64,000 nt of DNA from Enterocloster clostridioformis. Lineage in GTDB: Bacteria > Bacillota > Clostridia > Lachnospirales > Lachnospiraceae. The position numbers and the translations under genes were made by a program. The stretch spans positions 3,038,001 through 3,102,000 of the forward strand of contig NZ_JAIWZC010000001.1 in the NCBI RefSeq assembly GCF_020297485.1. Reading direction: 5' to 3'. A model generated the notes under the pieces. It saw only the letters and a list, made by a program, of their open reading frames with translations, searched no databases and was not told the origin of the DNA. The number at the start of each line of letters is the position of its first letter. The stretch's first letter is position 1. Below are positions 40,415 to 49,430 of the stretch, one piece after another.

Positions 40415-40434
40415 CCGGCACATAGCTCTTTTAA
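40393..40434 (+). terminator. Rho-independent terminator after the short exported protein
   Basis: Arms AAAGAGCTATGTGCCG and CGGCACATAGCTCTTT with a short loop containing the TAG stop, flanked by A- and T-runs, so it could act in both directions. Confidence 0.8.
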
Positions 40435-40457
40435 TATACACAACAAACCTTCCCGTC

Positions 40458-40505
40458 AGAAAACCGCCGCGCCTCAACATGTCTCCACATCTCAGCACGG
40501 CGGTC
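40458..40505 (-). terminator. Terminator of rplJ-rplL
   Basis: On the minus strand GACCGCCGTGC pairs with GCGCGGCGGTT, followed by TTCTG. It lies about 75 bp after the rplL stop and indicates that transcription is not meant to continue into an rpoB gene here. Confidence 0.65.
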
Positions 40506-40578
40506 TGCGCATCTAAATCAAGCTCAGCCTCATCAACTGAATCCCGATTATATGACTTATATCAGCCCTGGTCCAAAA

Positions 40579-40953
40579 TTACTTTAATGTAACCTTAGCG
40601 CCCTCAGCCTCTAATTTAGCCTTAACATCCTCAGCCTCATCCTTGGATGCGCCCTGCTTAACTACCTTAGGAGCTCCGTCAACTACGTCCTTAGCTTCCT
40701 TCAGGCCTAAGCCGGTAACTTCGCGAACAACCTTGATAACCTTAACCTTGTTAGGACCAACCTCAGTCAGCTCTACATCAAATTCGGTCTTCTCTTCAGC
40801 TGCCGCTGCGCCAGCGCCTGCTGCTGCAACTACAACACCTGCTGCTGCGGATACGCCAAACTCTTCCTCACATGCTTTTACTAATTCATTCAGTTCTAAT
40901 ACGGATAATTCCTTGATAGCTTCGATAAACTCAGCGGTTGTTAACTTTGCCAT
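40579..40953 (-). CDS. rplL: Ribosomal protein bL12 (L7/L12)
   Basis: This 124-residue stalk protein has the N-terminal dimerisation segment ([20 protein letters not shown]), an Ala/Gly-rich hinge ([19 protein letters not shown]) and the conserved C-terminal domain ending [14 protein letters not shown]. It recruits translation factors to the ribosome. The ATG follows a GGAGG site. It is co-transcribed with rplJ 75 bp upstream. Unusually, rpoB does not follow. Confidence 0.98.
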   Translation of the reverse strand: MAKLTTAEFIEAIKELSVLELNELVKACEEEFGVSAAAGVVVAAAGAGAAAAEEKTEFDVELTEVGPNKVKVIKVVREVTGLGLKEAKDVVDGAPKVVKQGASKDEAEDVKAKLEAEGAKVTLK

Positions 40954-41028
40954 TTTATGTTCCTCCTGTTTAATATTTAATAATTAGTGTTTCAAGCCAC
41001 GGCCTTTGCCGCGCTTGTGTCAGTAAAA

Positions 41029-41529
41029 TTATGCCTCTGCGGCTCCACCCTGCTGCTCTGCGATCTGATTGAGTACACGAGCCAGGTTGGTAATCGGTGA
41101 CTGGATGCTTCCAAGCAGCTTGCCAAGAAGCTCCTCTCTGGAAGGAATGGTTGCGATAACCTGGGTTCCTGCCTGGTCATAGTAGGTTCCTTCAACTACA
41201 GATGCCTTCAGTTCCAGCTTTGGAGCTGTCTTAGCGAAGTTAGCTAAGATGCGTGCCGGAGCAGTAGCGTCTTCTTTGGAAACCGCTAATGCGGTAGGTC
41301 CTTCCAGCTGTGGTGCAAGTGCCGCAAAATCTGTTCCTTCTGCCGCACGCTTAATCAAAGTATTCTTATATACCTTGTAAGCAACCCCAGCTTCCCTTAA
41401 CTGCTTACGCAGCTGAGTATCCTGCTCTACTGTCAGGCCGCGGTAGTCTACGATGACTGCACCGGCAGCGCCTTCCAGCATAGCCTTGATCTCATCTACG
41501 ACTGGCTGTTTTAATTCAACTTTTGCCAT
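41029..41529 (-). CDS. rplJ: Ribosomal protein uL10
   Basis: The protein has 166 residues, the usual size, with the conserved start MAKVELKQPVVDEIKAMLEGA and DYRGLTVEQDTQLRKQLREA. It anchors the L7/L12 stalk to 23S rRNA. A GGAGG-type site precedes ATG 41529. Its long leader (41530-41836) holds a hairpin with T-run, so L10(L12)4 feedback on the leader is likely, as known in other bacteria. Confidence 0.98.
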   Translation of the reverse strand: MAKVELKQPVVDEIKAMLEGAAGAVIVDYRGLTVEQDTQLRKQLREAGVAYKVYKNTLIKRAAEGTDFAALAPQLEGPTALAVSKEDATAPARILANFAKTAPKLELKASVVEGTYYDQAGTQVIATIPSREELLGKLLGSIQSPITNLARVLNQIAEQQGGAAEA

Positions 41530-41800
41530 GAATGGTTTACCTCCTTATATAGTTTCGCATTGAAAACCGTCATAGCATGGAACGATTCATAATCCGGGTT
41601 CCAAGATTCCGCGCCGGACATGCCGGACGCACCGGATATACCAGGTACGGACATCTGCCGGAACCAGACAAAAAACCTCTCTGCCATAAAGACAGAGAGG
41701 TTCGCAAAATCTCATCATAAATAATCAGAGTTTTGTATGTTCCTCGGCAGGCGTTTTTGCCTTACACCTTACGGTACCTGCTGTCTCAGGGCATTCAATA
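41530..41800 (-). promoter_or_regulatory. rplJ leader region (L10 leader)
   Basis: A long untranslated leader runs from the promoter at 41808-41836 to rplJ. It contains a terminator-like hairpin (41669-41702) followed by about 140 nt before the gene. The L10 leader is a known autoregulatory RNA in Firmicutes; I infer the role from position and the hairpin. Confidence 0.65.
41669..41702 (-). terminator. Attenuator hairpin in the rplJ leader
   Basis: Minus strand: AACCTCTCTG pairs with CAGAGAGGTT, followed by a T-run. It lies between the promoter and rplJ, so it should end part of the transcripts early. Confidence 0.8.
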
Positions 41801-41807
41801 CTGTGGT

Positions 41808-41836
41808 ATCATATCATATTGTATGAATGATGTCAA
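41808..41836 (-). promoter_or_regulatory. rplJ-rplL promoter
   Basis: Minus strand: -35 TTGACA (41831-41836, perfect), -10 TATGAT (41808-41813), 17-bp spacer. Confidence 0.85.
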
Positions 41837-41973
41837 GCCCCATTCAGGCTTATCCACGGTTTCTATCCACGGTTTATCCACGATGTTTAACCACGGCATA
41901 CGCATAAATGCGTAAAATAAACCTTCAGATGAATGGGGTTCTGTGCTTAAAAGCACTATATTATAACAATCAA

Positions 41974-42669
41974 TTAGTTCACAAGCTTTGCAACGTTCAG
42001 CTTAACGCCGGGACCCATGGTAGAGGTCAGGGCAACGCTCTTAAGGTATGCGCCCTTAACGGTGCTTGGCTTAGCCTTCATGATCGCATCAATAAGCGTC
42101 TGGAAGTTGTCCGCTAACTGCTCCTCTGTGAAAGAAGCTTTTCCTACTGGCACGTGAATAATATTTGTCTTGTCGAGTCTGTATTCAATCTTACCAGCTT
42201 TGATGTCGTTGATAGCCTTGGTTACGTCCATGGTTACGGTTCCGGCCTTTGGGTTCGGCATTAAGCCCTTTGGTCCCAGTACACGGCCCAGACGGCCTAC
42301 AACGCCCATCATATCAGGGGTAGCTACCACAACGTCAAAATCCAGCCAGCCGTCGTTCTGAATCCTCGGGATCAGTTCCTCTGCTCCTACGTAATCAGCA
42401 CCCGCCGCCTGAGCCTCATCGGCCTTTGGTCCCTTTGCAAATACTAAGATACGTACAGTCTTGCCTGTTCCGTGTGGAAGAACAACAGCGCCACGAATCT
42501 GCTGGTCAGCATGACGTCCGTCACATCCTGTTCTGATATGAAGCTCTACAGTCTCATCAAATTTTGCGGATGCGTTCTTCTTCACTAATGTGATAGCATC
42601 AGCAATGTCATAAAGTGCAGCACGGTCTACGTTTTTCATAGCCTCTGCATATCTTTTTCCTGATTTCAT
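41974..42669 (-). CDS. rplA: Ribosomal protein uL1
   Basis: A 231-residue protein starting [15 protein letters not shown], with the conserved [17 protein letters not shown] segment and the C-terminal [10 protein letters not shown] region. ATG 42669 follows a TAGGAGG site; the longer in-frame start at 42777 lacks one and would exceed the family's normal length. L1 binds 23S rRNA at the E-site stalk and usually represses its own operon. It lies about 160 bp after rplK. Confidence 0.97.
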   Translation of the reverse strand: MKSGKRYAEAMKNVDRAALYDIADAITLVKKNASAKFDETVELHIRTGCDGRHADQQIRGAVVLPHGTGKTVRILVFAKGPKADEAQAAGADYVGAEELIPRIQNDGWLDFDVVVATPDMMGVVGRLGRVLGPKGLMPNPKAGTVTMDVTKAINDIKAGKIEYRLDKTNIIHVPVGKASFTEEQLADNFQTLIDAIMKAKPSTVKGAYLKSVALTSTMGPGVKLNVAKLVN

Positions 42670-42828
42670 TCTAAATAACCTCCTAGTGGTATTGACGGGG
42701 AATCTCCCTCCCACGTTCATATAACGGGTAAATGCCTTAGCAACCCGGAAACCTTGCTCGGGTGTCTCCGGATTCATGCACCAATTGTATTATTCCTCGG
42801 TATAATTTCCAGATATGATTCTTTGAAA

Positions 42829-43254
42829 TTATTCCTCGATGGTAACGCCCATGCTTCTTGCAGTGCCGGCAATCATGCTCATGGCAGCCTCTAAGCTGGC
42901 AGCATTTAAGTCTGGCATCTTAGTCTCTGCAATCTTCTGAAGATCAGCCTTCTTAAGAACAGCTACCTTTGTCTTGTTAGGAACGCCGGAACCGCTCTTG
43001 ATGTTGCAGGCCTTCTTAATCAGAACAGCTGCCGGCGGGGTCTTGGTGATGAAGCTGAAGCTTCTGTCCGCATATACGGTAATGACAACAGGGATGATCA
43101 TGTCGCCCTGATCTGCTGTCCTTGCGTTGAATTCCTTGGTAAACTGAACGATGTTGACACCGTGCTGACCAAGTGCTGGTCCAACTGGTGGCGCTGGTGT
43201 TGCTTTGCCAGCCGGAATCTGTAATTTAATATATCCTGTTACTTTCTTTGCCAT
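42829..43254 (-). CDS. rplK: Ribosomal protein uL11
   Basis: A 141-residue protein, the usual length, when started at ATG 43254 ([33 protein letters not shown]). It forms the GTPase-associated centre with 23S rRNA. The C-terminal domain ends SMGVTIEE. The ATG follows an AGGAGG site. Confidence 0.98.
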   Translation of the reverse strand: MAKKVTGYIKLQIPAGKATPAPPVGPALGQHGVNIVQFTKEFNARTADQGDMIIPVVITVYADRSFSFITKTPPAAVLIKKACNIKSGSGVPNKTKVAVLKKADLQKIAETKMPDLNAASLEAAMSMIAGTARSMGVTIEE

Positions 43255-43351
43255 CTTAGGCACCTCCTAAAATTATGTGGTATTGTCGGGAATGTCCCTC
43301 CCACCAGCCCCTGCCCTGCAGAAGCTGATTCCTTGTGTTACAAACGGACGC

Positions 43352-43870
43352 CTACATCTTCTTGACTTCGGCAAATCCAAGTTCAACCGGTGTTTCACGG
43401 CCGAACATCTCAACGTGCATGGTAATGGTCTTCTTACTGTCATTGATGGCCTTGATGGCCCCTACAGTATCCTTCCATGCGCCGGAGATAACAACTACCA
43501 TATCTCCTACTTCAAAGTCGACTAAGACATCTTCTTCCCTATGGAATCCCAGGCTGGCCATCTCTTCTTCTGTCAGAGGAACCGGTTTGGAGCCCGGACC
43601 CACAAAGCCCGTGACACCGCGGGTATTCCGCACTACATACCATGTGTCGTCGTTCATGACCATGTTGATGAGCACATACCCCGGGAACATCTTCTTGTCC
43701 GCCTTTTTCTCCACGCCGTTCTTAAGCTCAACCACAGGGAGCATGGGGACGGACACCTCTAAGATCTGGTCCTGAAGGTTCCTGTTTTCAATTGTTTTCT
43801 CAATGTCGACCTTGACTTTGTTCTCATATCCTGAGTAGGTATGGACTACATACCAATGTGCTTCTGACAT
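43352..43870 (-). CDS. nusG: Transcription termination/antitermination factor NusG
   Basis: A 172-residue protein with an N-terminal NGN domain (WYVVHTYSGYENKVKVDIEKTIENR; MFPGYVLINM) and a C-terminal KOW domain (FEVGDMVVVISGAWKDTVGAI). It binds RNA polymerase and couples it to Rho or the ribosome. It lies between secE and rplK, the standard order. Confidence 0.98.
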   Translation of the reverse strand: MSEAHWYVVHTYSGYENKVKVDIEKTIENRNLQDQILEVSVPMLPVVELKNGVEKKADKKMFPGYVLINMVMNDDTWYVVRNTRGVTGFVGPGSKPVPLTEEEMASLGFHREEDVLVDFEVGDMVVVISGAWKDTVGAIKAINDSKKTITMHVEMFGRETPVELGFAEVKKM

Positions 43871-43915
43871 ACAATCACCCTCGCCTTTATTTCAATCCGC
43901 ATTCGTTTGCTTAAA

Positions 43916-44176
43916 TTAAAGAATAAAGCTCAAACCAAACTTCATAACGAAGTCCAGGACAGCAATCATCACGCCAATCGCAATTGACATGAAAAGCACT
44001 GCCACGGTCTGTTTTGCCACGGTTTCCTTGTCAGCAAAGACGATTTTCTTGTACTCTTTCTTCAGCCCGTGAAAAAAGCCAGGCTTTTTGTCCTTCTTAG
44101 CTGCCTTCTTCTCAACCTTGTCAGCCTTGGCCGTTTTCTCTGTGGTTTCTACAGCGTTAACTGTATTCTCTTCCAT
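43916..44176 (-). CDS. secE: Preprotein translocase subunit SecE
   Basis: An 86-residue protein with a lysine-rich cytosolic N-terminus, the conserved FFHGLKKEYKKIVFADKETV amphipathic segment and one C-terminal membrane helix. It stabilises SecY in the plasma membrane. Position between rpmG and nusG is standard. Confidence 0.96.
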   Translation of the reverse strand: MEENTVNAVETTEKTAKADKVEKKAAKKDKKPGFFHGLKKEYKKIVFADKETVAKQTVAVLFMSIAIGVMIAVLDFVMKFGLSFIL

Positions 44177-44202
44177 AATTTCACGTCCTTTACTGAGCAG
44201 GA

Positions 44203-44352
44203 TTACTTTGTTTCCTTATGCATGGTATGCTTCTTGCAGAATCTGCAGTACTTCTTTGTTTCCATACGGTCCGGATGAGTTTTCTTGTCCTTAGTCATGT
44301 TGTAGTTGCGTTGTTTGCATTCTGTACATGCCAGTGTAATTTTTGTGCGCAC
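44203..44352 (-). CDS. rpmG: Ribosomal protein bL33
   Basis: A 49-residue protein read from GTG 44352 ([23 protein letters not shown]...), with two Cys pairs (CTEC and CRFC) of the zinc-binding L33 form. An AGGTGG-type site precedes the GTG start. It is first in the rpmG-secE-nusG-rplK-rplA operon, 26 bp before secE. Confidence 0.95.
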   Translation of the reverse strand: MRTKITLACTECKQRNYNMTKDKKTHPDRMETKKYCRFCKKHTMHKETK

Positions 44353-44452
44353 GACTTCCACCTCCACTTATATTATCGTAGTTCACATTTGCCGCTCAGG
44401 TACTTATTTTTGAGCATAAAAAAAAGACCTAAGCTCTTCCATTCGCCCGTTT

Positions 44453-44481
44453 ACTATACCATAGAAATATCCATACGTCAA
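44453..44481 (-). promoter_or_regulatory. Promoter of the rpmG-secE-nusG-rplKA operon
   Basis: Minus strand: -35 TTGACG (44476-44481), -10 TATAGT (44453-44458), 17-bp spacer, about 100 bp upstream of rpmG. Confidence 0.8.
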
Positions 44482-44509
44482 GGAATTTTTGCGGATTTAT
44501 GGGATGGCA

Positions 44510-45286
44510 TCATTGTCCATGGCCGATAAATATGGTGACAAAATATACGTGCTCCGCACCGGCTTTTCTGAGGACCCGGGCGCACGCCTCTATGGTACTG
44601 CCTGTTGTGTAGATATCATCCACCAATATAACTTTTTGCATGGCGGACGGCAGGGCAGCCGCCGTGAAGGCCTGCTCCAGATTCTTTAACCGGCCGCTGG
44701 AATCCAGGTTTTTCTGCGGAGCTGTCTTTCGTTCCCTTTTCAGAACGGATGTGTTTACAGGAATTCCCAGCGGGCCGGAAAGACGGCGGGCTAATTCCTC
44801 CGCCTGGTTGAATCCTCTTTCCCGAAGGCGGGACGGATGGACCGGCACAGGAATAAGGGCATCCCCATCCATGGAACGGATGCGTTTTCCCATTTTCCTG
44901 ACCATGGCTTCGCTGTAGAAATCCAGATATTCTCTCCTATTATTGTACTTAATCCGGGCCATGGAACGGCTGGCCGTGTCATCGTAATTAATAAGGCTCA
45001 GTCCATAATCAAAGCTGCGTTTATGTCTGGCGCAGTCACGGCAGTATTCGATGGTCTCATCCAACACTTCCTTTCCGCACTTTTTGCAGACAGGACGCCG
45101 TACCCAGGACAGCTTTGCCATGCAGCCCGGACATATGAGATTTCCTTTGGGCAGGACAATATCGCCGCACACAGGGCAGCGGCGGGGAAACAGGATATCT
45201 GTCAGGAAATCACTGCCTTCCTGAATTATCTTGAACGGCACCTTAAATGGTGTCTTAATTGGCGTCTTAGTCCGTATCTCCACCAC
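44510..45286 (-). CDS. comFC: ComF-family phosphoribosyltransferase-like protein
   Basis: A 258-residue protein with an N-terminal zinc-ribbon set of cysteines (CPVCGD, CPGC, CKKCG, CRDC) and a C-terminal type I phosphoribosyltransferase domain with VILVDDIYTTGSTIEACARVL, the PRPP-binding motif. ComFC acts in natural transformation in related bacteria. It lies 41 bp after recD2 and may share its transcript. Confidence 0.9.
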   Translation of the reverse strand: MVEIRTKTPIKTPFKVPFKIIQEGSDFLTDILFPRRCPVCGDIVLPKGNLICPGCMAKLSWVRRPVCKKCGKEVLDETIEYCRDCARHKRSFDYGLSLINYDDTASRSMARIKYNNRREYLDFYSEAMVRKMGKRIRSMDGDALIPVPVHPSRLRERGFNQAEELARRLSGPLGIPVNTSVLKRERKTAPQKNLDSSGRLKNLEQAFTAAALPSAMQKVILVDDIYTTGSTIEACARVLRKAGAEHVYFVTIFIGHGQ

Positions 45287-45327
45287 CTCCTGAATTCCTT
45301 TTTAACTCACAATGCATCTTCGGATTC

Positions 45328-47619
45328 TCAGCCAATGGAATCCGGCTGCGCATATATCTCCCCGATCCTGCTTTTAAGCCCGGAATACCGCTTCTGTTCC
45401 ACGCAGTTTGCCGCCATGGTGTAAAATGCATCCGGCTGTCCCACCAGACATACGCACGCGCGGGCGCGGGTCACGGCCGTGTATATGAGATTGCGGGTCA
45501 TAAGCATGCGGGGACCGTTGTACATGGGGATGATAACTGCCGGGTATTCGCTTCCCTGTGACTTGTGGATGGTGATGGCATAGGCTAATTCCAGCTCCTC
45601 CAGCTGCTTGAAGCTGTACTCTATCATCTTGCCCTCATCAAATTCAACGGTGAGCAGCTCCGCAAATTCATTGATTTCCCGGATAATTCCAACGTCGCCG
45701 TTGAAAATTCCGGCTCCCTTGTCCACGGGTATACCGTACTTGTTGCGGACCTCCCACTCCATCTGATAGTTGTTCTTTATCTGCATGACCTTGTCGCCCA
45801 CCCGGTAGATGGTACCGCCCGCCTCTTTTTCCTTCTTTGTCTTGTCCGGCGGATTCAGGTAATTCTGCATAATCTGGTTCAGGCGCTCCACGCCCAGGGC
45901 GCCCTTTCGCATGGGCGTCATGACCTGGATATCAAAGGCATTGGCGTGTACGTAGTCAGGCAGCTTCTTCTGAATCAGGGTGATGGCTGCGCTTATGACA
46001 GCGTCGGGATTGTCCCTTCGGATAAAGAGGAAGTCCTGGCTGCGTTTTGCCAGGTCAACAGGCTCTCCTGCATTGATTTTGTGGGCGTTGACCACAATGT
46101 CGCTCTGGGCGGCCTGGCGGAAGATGTGGGTCAGCTTCACCACATTGAAGCTGCCGGATTCGATAATATCCCGCAGTACATTTCCCGGCCCCACGCTGGG
46201 GAGCTGGTCCACATCCCCCACCAGGATGAGCCGGGTGCCCACATTCACCGCCCTCAGCAGGGAATGCATGAGGCTGATATCCACCATTGACATCTCATCT
46301 ATGATGATGACATCGGCATCCAGAGGATTCTCCTCATTTCTGTCAAAATGCATCCCCATGCTCTGGGCTCCCCTGCCTGACCTTGGAACGCCGGGAATCA
46401 CAGGGGCATCATTGCCGGACATTCCCACCGGGACCAGCTCCAGCATACGGTGGATGGTCCTGGCCTCATATCCTGTTGCCTCCGTCATCCGCTTGGCTGC
46501 CCGGCCCGTGGGCGCTGCCAGAAGGATTTCCATTCCCTCCATCTCAAAATACCGGATGATTGTATTGATGGTGGTTGTCTTGCCGGTACCGGGACCACCG
46601 GTGATAACCAGCAGGCCGCTGTTCACAGCTTCGTATACCGCCTTTTCCTGCAGTTCATCCAGGTGAATGGACTCCTGCTGCTGTATTTTAAGGAGATTGG
46701 CCTTGATTTCGGCCTGGGGAATATCCCCCTTGATGTTCAGGTCATGCAGCATACGGGCTGCATTGAGCTCCAGATAATAGTAGTGGGAGGAGTAGACCAG
46801 GGCGCCCTGGGCAGATGGCTTTACCACCACCTTTCGGTCTATTTGCATATCCATCAGGTGCTTTTCCATGGCGGACGGCTCTACTTTTAAAAGCTCTGAT
46901 GCCTGGACAAACAGCTCTGCCTGGGGAAGATAGGTATGGCCGTTGGCGGTAGCCAGAAGAAGAGTGTACAGAATACCTGCCTTGATACGGTAATCGGAAT
47001 CCGTGAAGATTCCCACCCGCTCCGCTATCTCGTCAGCCATCTTAAAGCCCACTCCCGGAATATCATCTGCCAGGCGGTAGGGATTCTCCCGGATAATCCC
47101 GTACAGGGCGGGACCGTACTCCTGATATATCTTGGCTGCCAGATTTATGGTAATGCCGTAATTCTGGAGGAACATCATGGCCTGACGCATGTCCTTCTTG
47201 TCCTCTACCTGCTCGGCTATGGCCATGGCCATCTTCTCGCTGACTCCCTTTACTTCGGACAGGCGCTCCGGCTCCTCCTCCATGACCCGGAAGGTGTCTG
47301 CCTTGAAATGGCGCACGATTCGGGCAGCCAAAGCGGCCCCGATGCCTTTGATGGCGCCGGAGCCAAGATAGCGTTCCATGGACAGTTCATCCTGGGGTGT
47401 CTTCATCTCATAGCTTTCTATCTGAAGCTGCTCCCCGTACACCGGATGCTGGGTCATATGGCCGCTGGCTTCTATCATATCGCCCTCTGCGGCATAAGCC
47501 AGATTGCCTACCATGATGACTTCTTCCCCGTCGCTCTGATCCGTGACACTCATTACTGTGTAGCCGTTTTCTTCGTTGCGGAACTTGATCCGCTCTATAA
47601 ATCCTGTTATTGTCGCCAT
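45328..47619 (-). CDS. recD2: RecD2-type ATP-dependent DNA helicase
   Basis: A 763-residue protein, typical for RecD2. Its N-terminal region has tandem helix-hairpin-helix segments (YLGSGAIKGIGAALAARIV; PGVGFKMADEIAERVG). The helicase core has Walker A GGPGTGKTTT, Walker B VIIIDEMSMVD, LVGDVDQLPSVGPGNVL, and a C-terminal ITIHKSQGSEYPAVI motif. It unwinds DNA 5'-3' and works outside RecBCD. It sits between mreB and comFC. Confidence 0.95.
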   Translation of the reverse strand: MATITGFIERIKFRNEENGYTVMSVTDQSDGEEVIMVGNLAYAAEGDMIEASGHMTQHPVYGEQLQIESYEMKTPQDELSMERYLGSGAIKGIGAALAARIVRHFKADTFRVMEEEPERLSEVKGVSEKMAMAIAEQVEDKKDMRQAMMFLQNYGITINLAAKIYQEYGPALYGIIRENPYRLADDIPGVGFKMADEIAERVGIFTDSDYRIKAGILYTLLLATANGHTYLPQAELFVQASELLKVEPSAMEKHLMDMQIDRKVVVKPSAQGALVYSSHYYYLELNAARMLHDLNIKGDIPQAEIKANLLKIQQQESIHLDELQEKAVYEAVNSGLLVITGGPGTGKTTTINTIIRYFEMEGMEILLAAPTGRAAKRMTEATGYEARTIHRMLELVPVGMSGNDAPVIPGVPRSGRGAQSMGMHFDRNEENPLDADVIIIDEMSMVDISLMHSLLRAVNVGTRLILVGDVDQLPSVGPGNVLRDIIESGSFNVVKLTHIFRQAAQSDIVVNAHKINAGEPVDLAKRSQDFLFIRRDNPDAVISAAITLIQKKLPDYVHANAFDIQVMTPMRKGALGVERLNQIMQNYLNPPDKTKKEKEAGGTIYRVGDKVMQIKNNYQMEWEVRNKYGIPVDKGAGIFNGDVGIIREINEFAELLTVEFDEGKMIEYSFKQLEELELAYAITIHKSQGSEYPAVIIPMYNGPRMLMTRNLIYTAVTRARACVCLVGQPDAFYTMAANCVEQKRYSGLKSRIGEIYAQPDSIG

Positions 47620-47703
47620 CGTTTCATCAAAAGTTTAAAAGAACCCGGTGCCAGGGCGTGTCCGGAGTGCTCCAGTCTATCACGCTGTGCCGGGTTCTGA
47701 TTT

Positions 47704-48747
47704 TTAGTAATCTTCTCTTCCGCCGCCTACTCCCATGGATGCCTCCATAGCCATATTCATGCCGTGGGCAAACTCAATAAACTTGCCGGTACCAATGGCC
47801 ACCGCGGTCAGCGGGTCCTCCGCAATCATGGTGGTGATGCCCGTCTTTTCCTCAATCAGGGCATCCAGGCCGCTGAGCAGGGAACCGCCTCCTGTCATCA
47901 CGATACCTCTGTCAAAAATATCGGCAGCCAGTTCCGGCGGGGTGCGCTCCAATACATTGTGTACGGCATCCACAATCTGCAGAGCCGGCTCTCTGAGTGC
48001 CTCCAGAGTCTCGTCTGAGGTAACCACGATGGTCTTTGGAAGACCGGTCACCAGATTACGTCCTCTGACCTCCATGGTCAGGACTTCCGGCCTGCGGTAC
48101 GCCGCTCCGATGTTAATCTTTATCTCCTCCGCCGTGCGCTCGCCAATCAGAAGGTTATGCTTCTTCCTCATATAGCGCACCAGAGCCTCGTCAAAGTCAT
48201 CACCCGCAATTTTGATGGATGTGCTGACAACAGGACCTCCCAGGGAAATAACCGCAATGTCAGCTGTACCGCCTCCGATGTCCACGATCATATTGCCGCA
48301 GGCCTTGCCGATATCAATGCCTGCGCCGATGGCAGCCGCAACCGGCTCCTCGATAATGGCCACTTCCCTGGCTCCTGCCTGGTAGGTGGCGTCCTCCACT
48401 GCCTTTTTCTCAACCTCTGTGGCACCGCTGGGAATACATACGCTGATTCTTGGCTTGCGCAGCGTCTTCTTGCCCACTGCCTTGCTGATGAAATATTTGA
48501 GCATCTTCTCTGTAATGGTATAATCTGAAATAACGCCCTGACGCAGAGGACGGACAGCAACAATATTGCCCGGGGTACGTCCTATCATAAGACGGGCTTC
48601 CTCACCGATGGCCATGATTTTGTTGGTATCGCGGTCAATGGCCACAACGGACGGTTCTTTTAACACAACGCCTTTTCCCTTGATATATACAAGGATGCTG
48701 GCAGTTCCTAAGTCAATTCCAATATCATTGGACATCATCGAAAACAT
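47704..48747 (-). CDS. mreB: Rod shape-determining protein MreB family
   Basis: A 347-residue actin-like ATPase with phosphate 1 motif IGIDLGTASILVY, connect/phosphate 2 VDIGGGTADIAVISLGG and adenosine motif IVMTGGGSLLSGLD. It polymerises under the membrane and guides lateral wall synthesis. No mreC/mreD follow, so it may be the Mbl/MreB paralogue outside the mre operon. It has its own promoter (48901-48928). Confidence 0.93.
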   Translation of the reverse strand: MFSMMSNDIGIDLGTASILVYIKGKGVVLKEPSVVAIDRDTNKIMAIGEEARLMIGRTPGNIVAVRPLRQGVISDYTITEKMLKYFISKAVGKKTLRKPRISVCIPSGATEVEKKAVEDATYQAGAREVAIIEEPVAAAIGAGIDIGKACGNMIVDIGGGTADIAVISLGGPVVSTSIKIAGDDFDEALVRYMRKKHNLLIGERTAEEIKINIGAAYRRPEVLTMEVRGRNLVTGLPKTIVVTSDETLEALREPALQIVDAVHNVLERTPPELAADIFDRGIVMTGGGSLLSGLDALIEEKTGITTMIAEDPLTAVAIGTGKFIEFAHGMNMAMEASMGVGGGREDY

Positions 48748-48900
48748 ATAAATAGTTCCTCCTCAATGACTGAACCGGACCGGACGCACACGCTGGTGGC
48801 TTCCATGCCTGTCCCCCTATGGGGACCAGACGCCGGGACAGACCGCATCAATTGCTTAAATATAAATGGTTGCATTGCATTACTTCTATGCATTGCTTCT

Positions 48901-48928
48901 ATTATATACAATATTGTAAAGTTTTCAA
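48901..48928 (-). promoter_or_regulatory. mreB promoter
   Basis: Minus strand: -35 TTGAAA (48923-48928), -10 TATAAT (48901-48906), 16-bp spacer, about 155 bp upstream of the gene. Confidence 0.65.
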
Positions 48929-49086
48929 AGGGTTTTTTTCTTTTTTATTTTCTTTATGTTTTTTTCATGCCAAGGACATATTTTCGTCACAATTATTGCT
49001 TATTATAATAACAAGTTCATCGAGAGGTGGACGAGGCCTTTGTTTCAAGTGATTACTTGAAATTACAAAGCTTTTTCATACTCATA

Positions 49087-49108
49087 CCGGACGGAGTAAT
49101 CCGTCCGG
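49087..49108. terminator. Compact hairpin upstream of locus B
   Basis: A perfect 9-bp stem with a 4-nt loop (CCGGACGGA GTAA TCCGTCCGG), followed by a C-run and not a T-run. It may be a weak terminator or an RNA stability element. Confidence 0.4.
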
Positions 49109-49181
49109 CCCCCCTATAACATTTTCTTTTATATATACCTACCATTCCCACGCAGGCAATGAGCTATGCGAAAAAAAGCAG

Positions 49182-49223
49182 AAAAAGAACTGGCGACGTA
49201 TTTTACGGACGCCGGTTCTTTTT
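49182..49223 (+). terminator. Rho-independent terminator upstream of locus B
   Basis: Arms AAAGAACTGGCG and CGCCGGTTCTTT followed by TTTT. It would shield locus B from read-through. Confidence 0.75.
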
Positions 49224-49334
49224 TGCCGTATCACATAAATTTTCTGCCTGCATGATATCACAAGCCTGAATCACAGGCATGGTCTGCGCAGTTCTCTATC
49301 CCTTTACCCCCCGCTATATCTGAACTAAAGACTG

Positions 49335-49363
49335 TCTATACTTTTCCTTATCCGAAGTATAAT
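49335..49363 (+). promoter_or_regulatory. Promoter of locus B surface protein (weak -35 form)
   Basis: The -10 TATAAT (49358-49363) and the whole 16-bp proximal spacer equal locus A. The hexamer at the -35 position is TCTATA (49335-49340), which matches TTGACA at only three positions, whereas locus A has TTGATA. Expression should be weaker unless an activator helps. Confidence 0.6.
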
Positions 49364-49430
49364 CAACTCGTAATGCAAAAAAAGGAATTTCAAAAAGTAT
49401 TTCAAAAAGAAAAAGGAGAGTGCATTAATT
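49342..49430 (+). repeat. Leader inverted repeat, copy B
   Basis: An 89-bp leader reading identically to locus A (38268-38180, opposite strand). It starts just inside the -35 hexamer and runs through the -10 and ribosome site into the gene. The two copies face each other across about 11 kb. Confidence 0.93.

Larger units (their letters stand above)
48929..49334. other. Intergenic region between mreB and locus B
   Basis: This stretch of about 400 bp has no credible gene. It contains two hairpins (49087-49108 and 49182-49223) and leads into the locus B promoter. Confidence 0.5.

Noticed and set aside
41850..41910. Several near-copies of ATCCACGGTTT in a row, like a small repeat array
   Set aside because: The units are short, unevenly spaced and lack unique spacers of CRISPR size; no cas gene is near. 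They lie just upstream of the rplJ promoter and are more likely simple sequence.
44177..44510. tRNA-Trp or another RNA gene near rpmG-secE, as found in some Firmicutes
   Set aside because: No cloverleaf could be made from the sequence between these genes; the space holds only the promoter and ribosome sites.
45946..47700. Long plus-strand open frames opposite recD2
   Set aside because: They are antisense shadows of a strongly conserved gene, with no ribosome site and no recognisable domain.
49087..49108. Riboswitch before locus B
   Set aside because: It is a single short hairpin about 230 bp before the promoter and outside the transcript of the surface gene.
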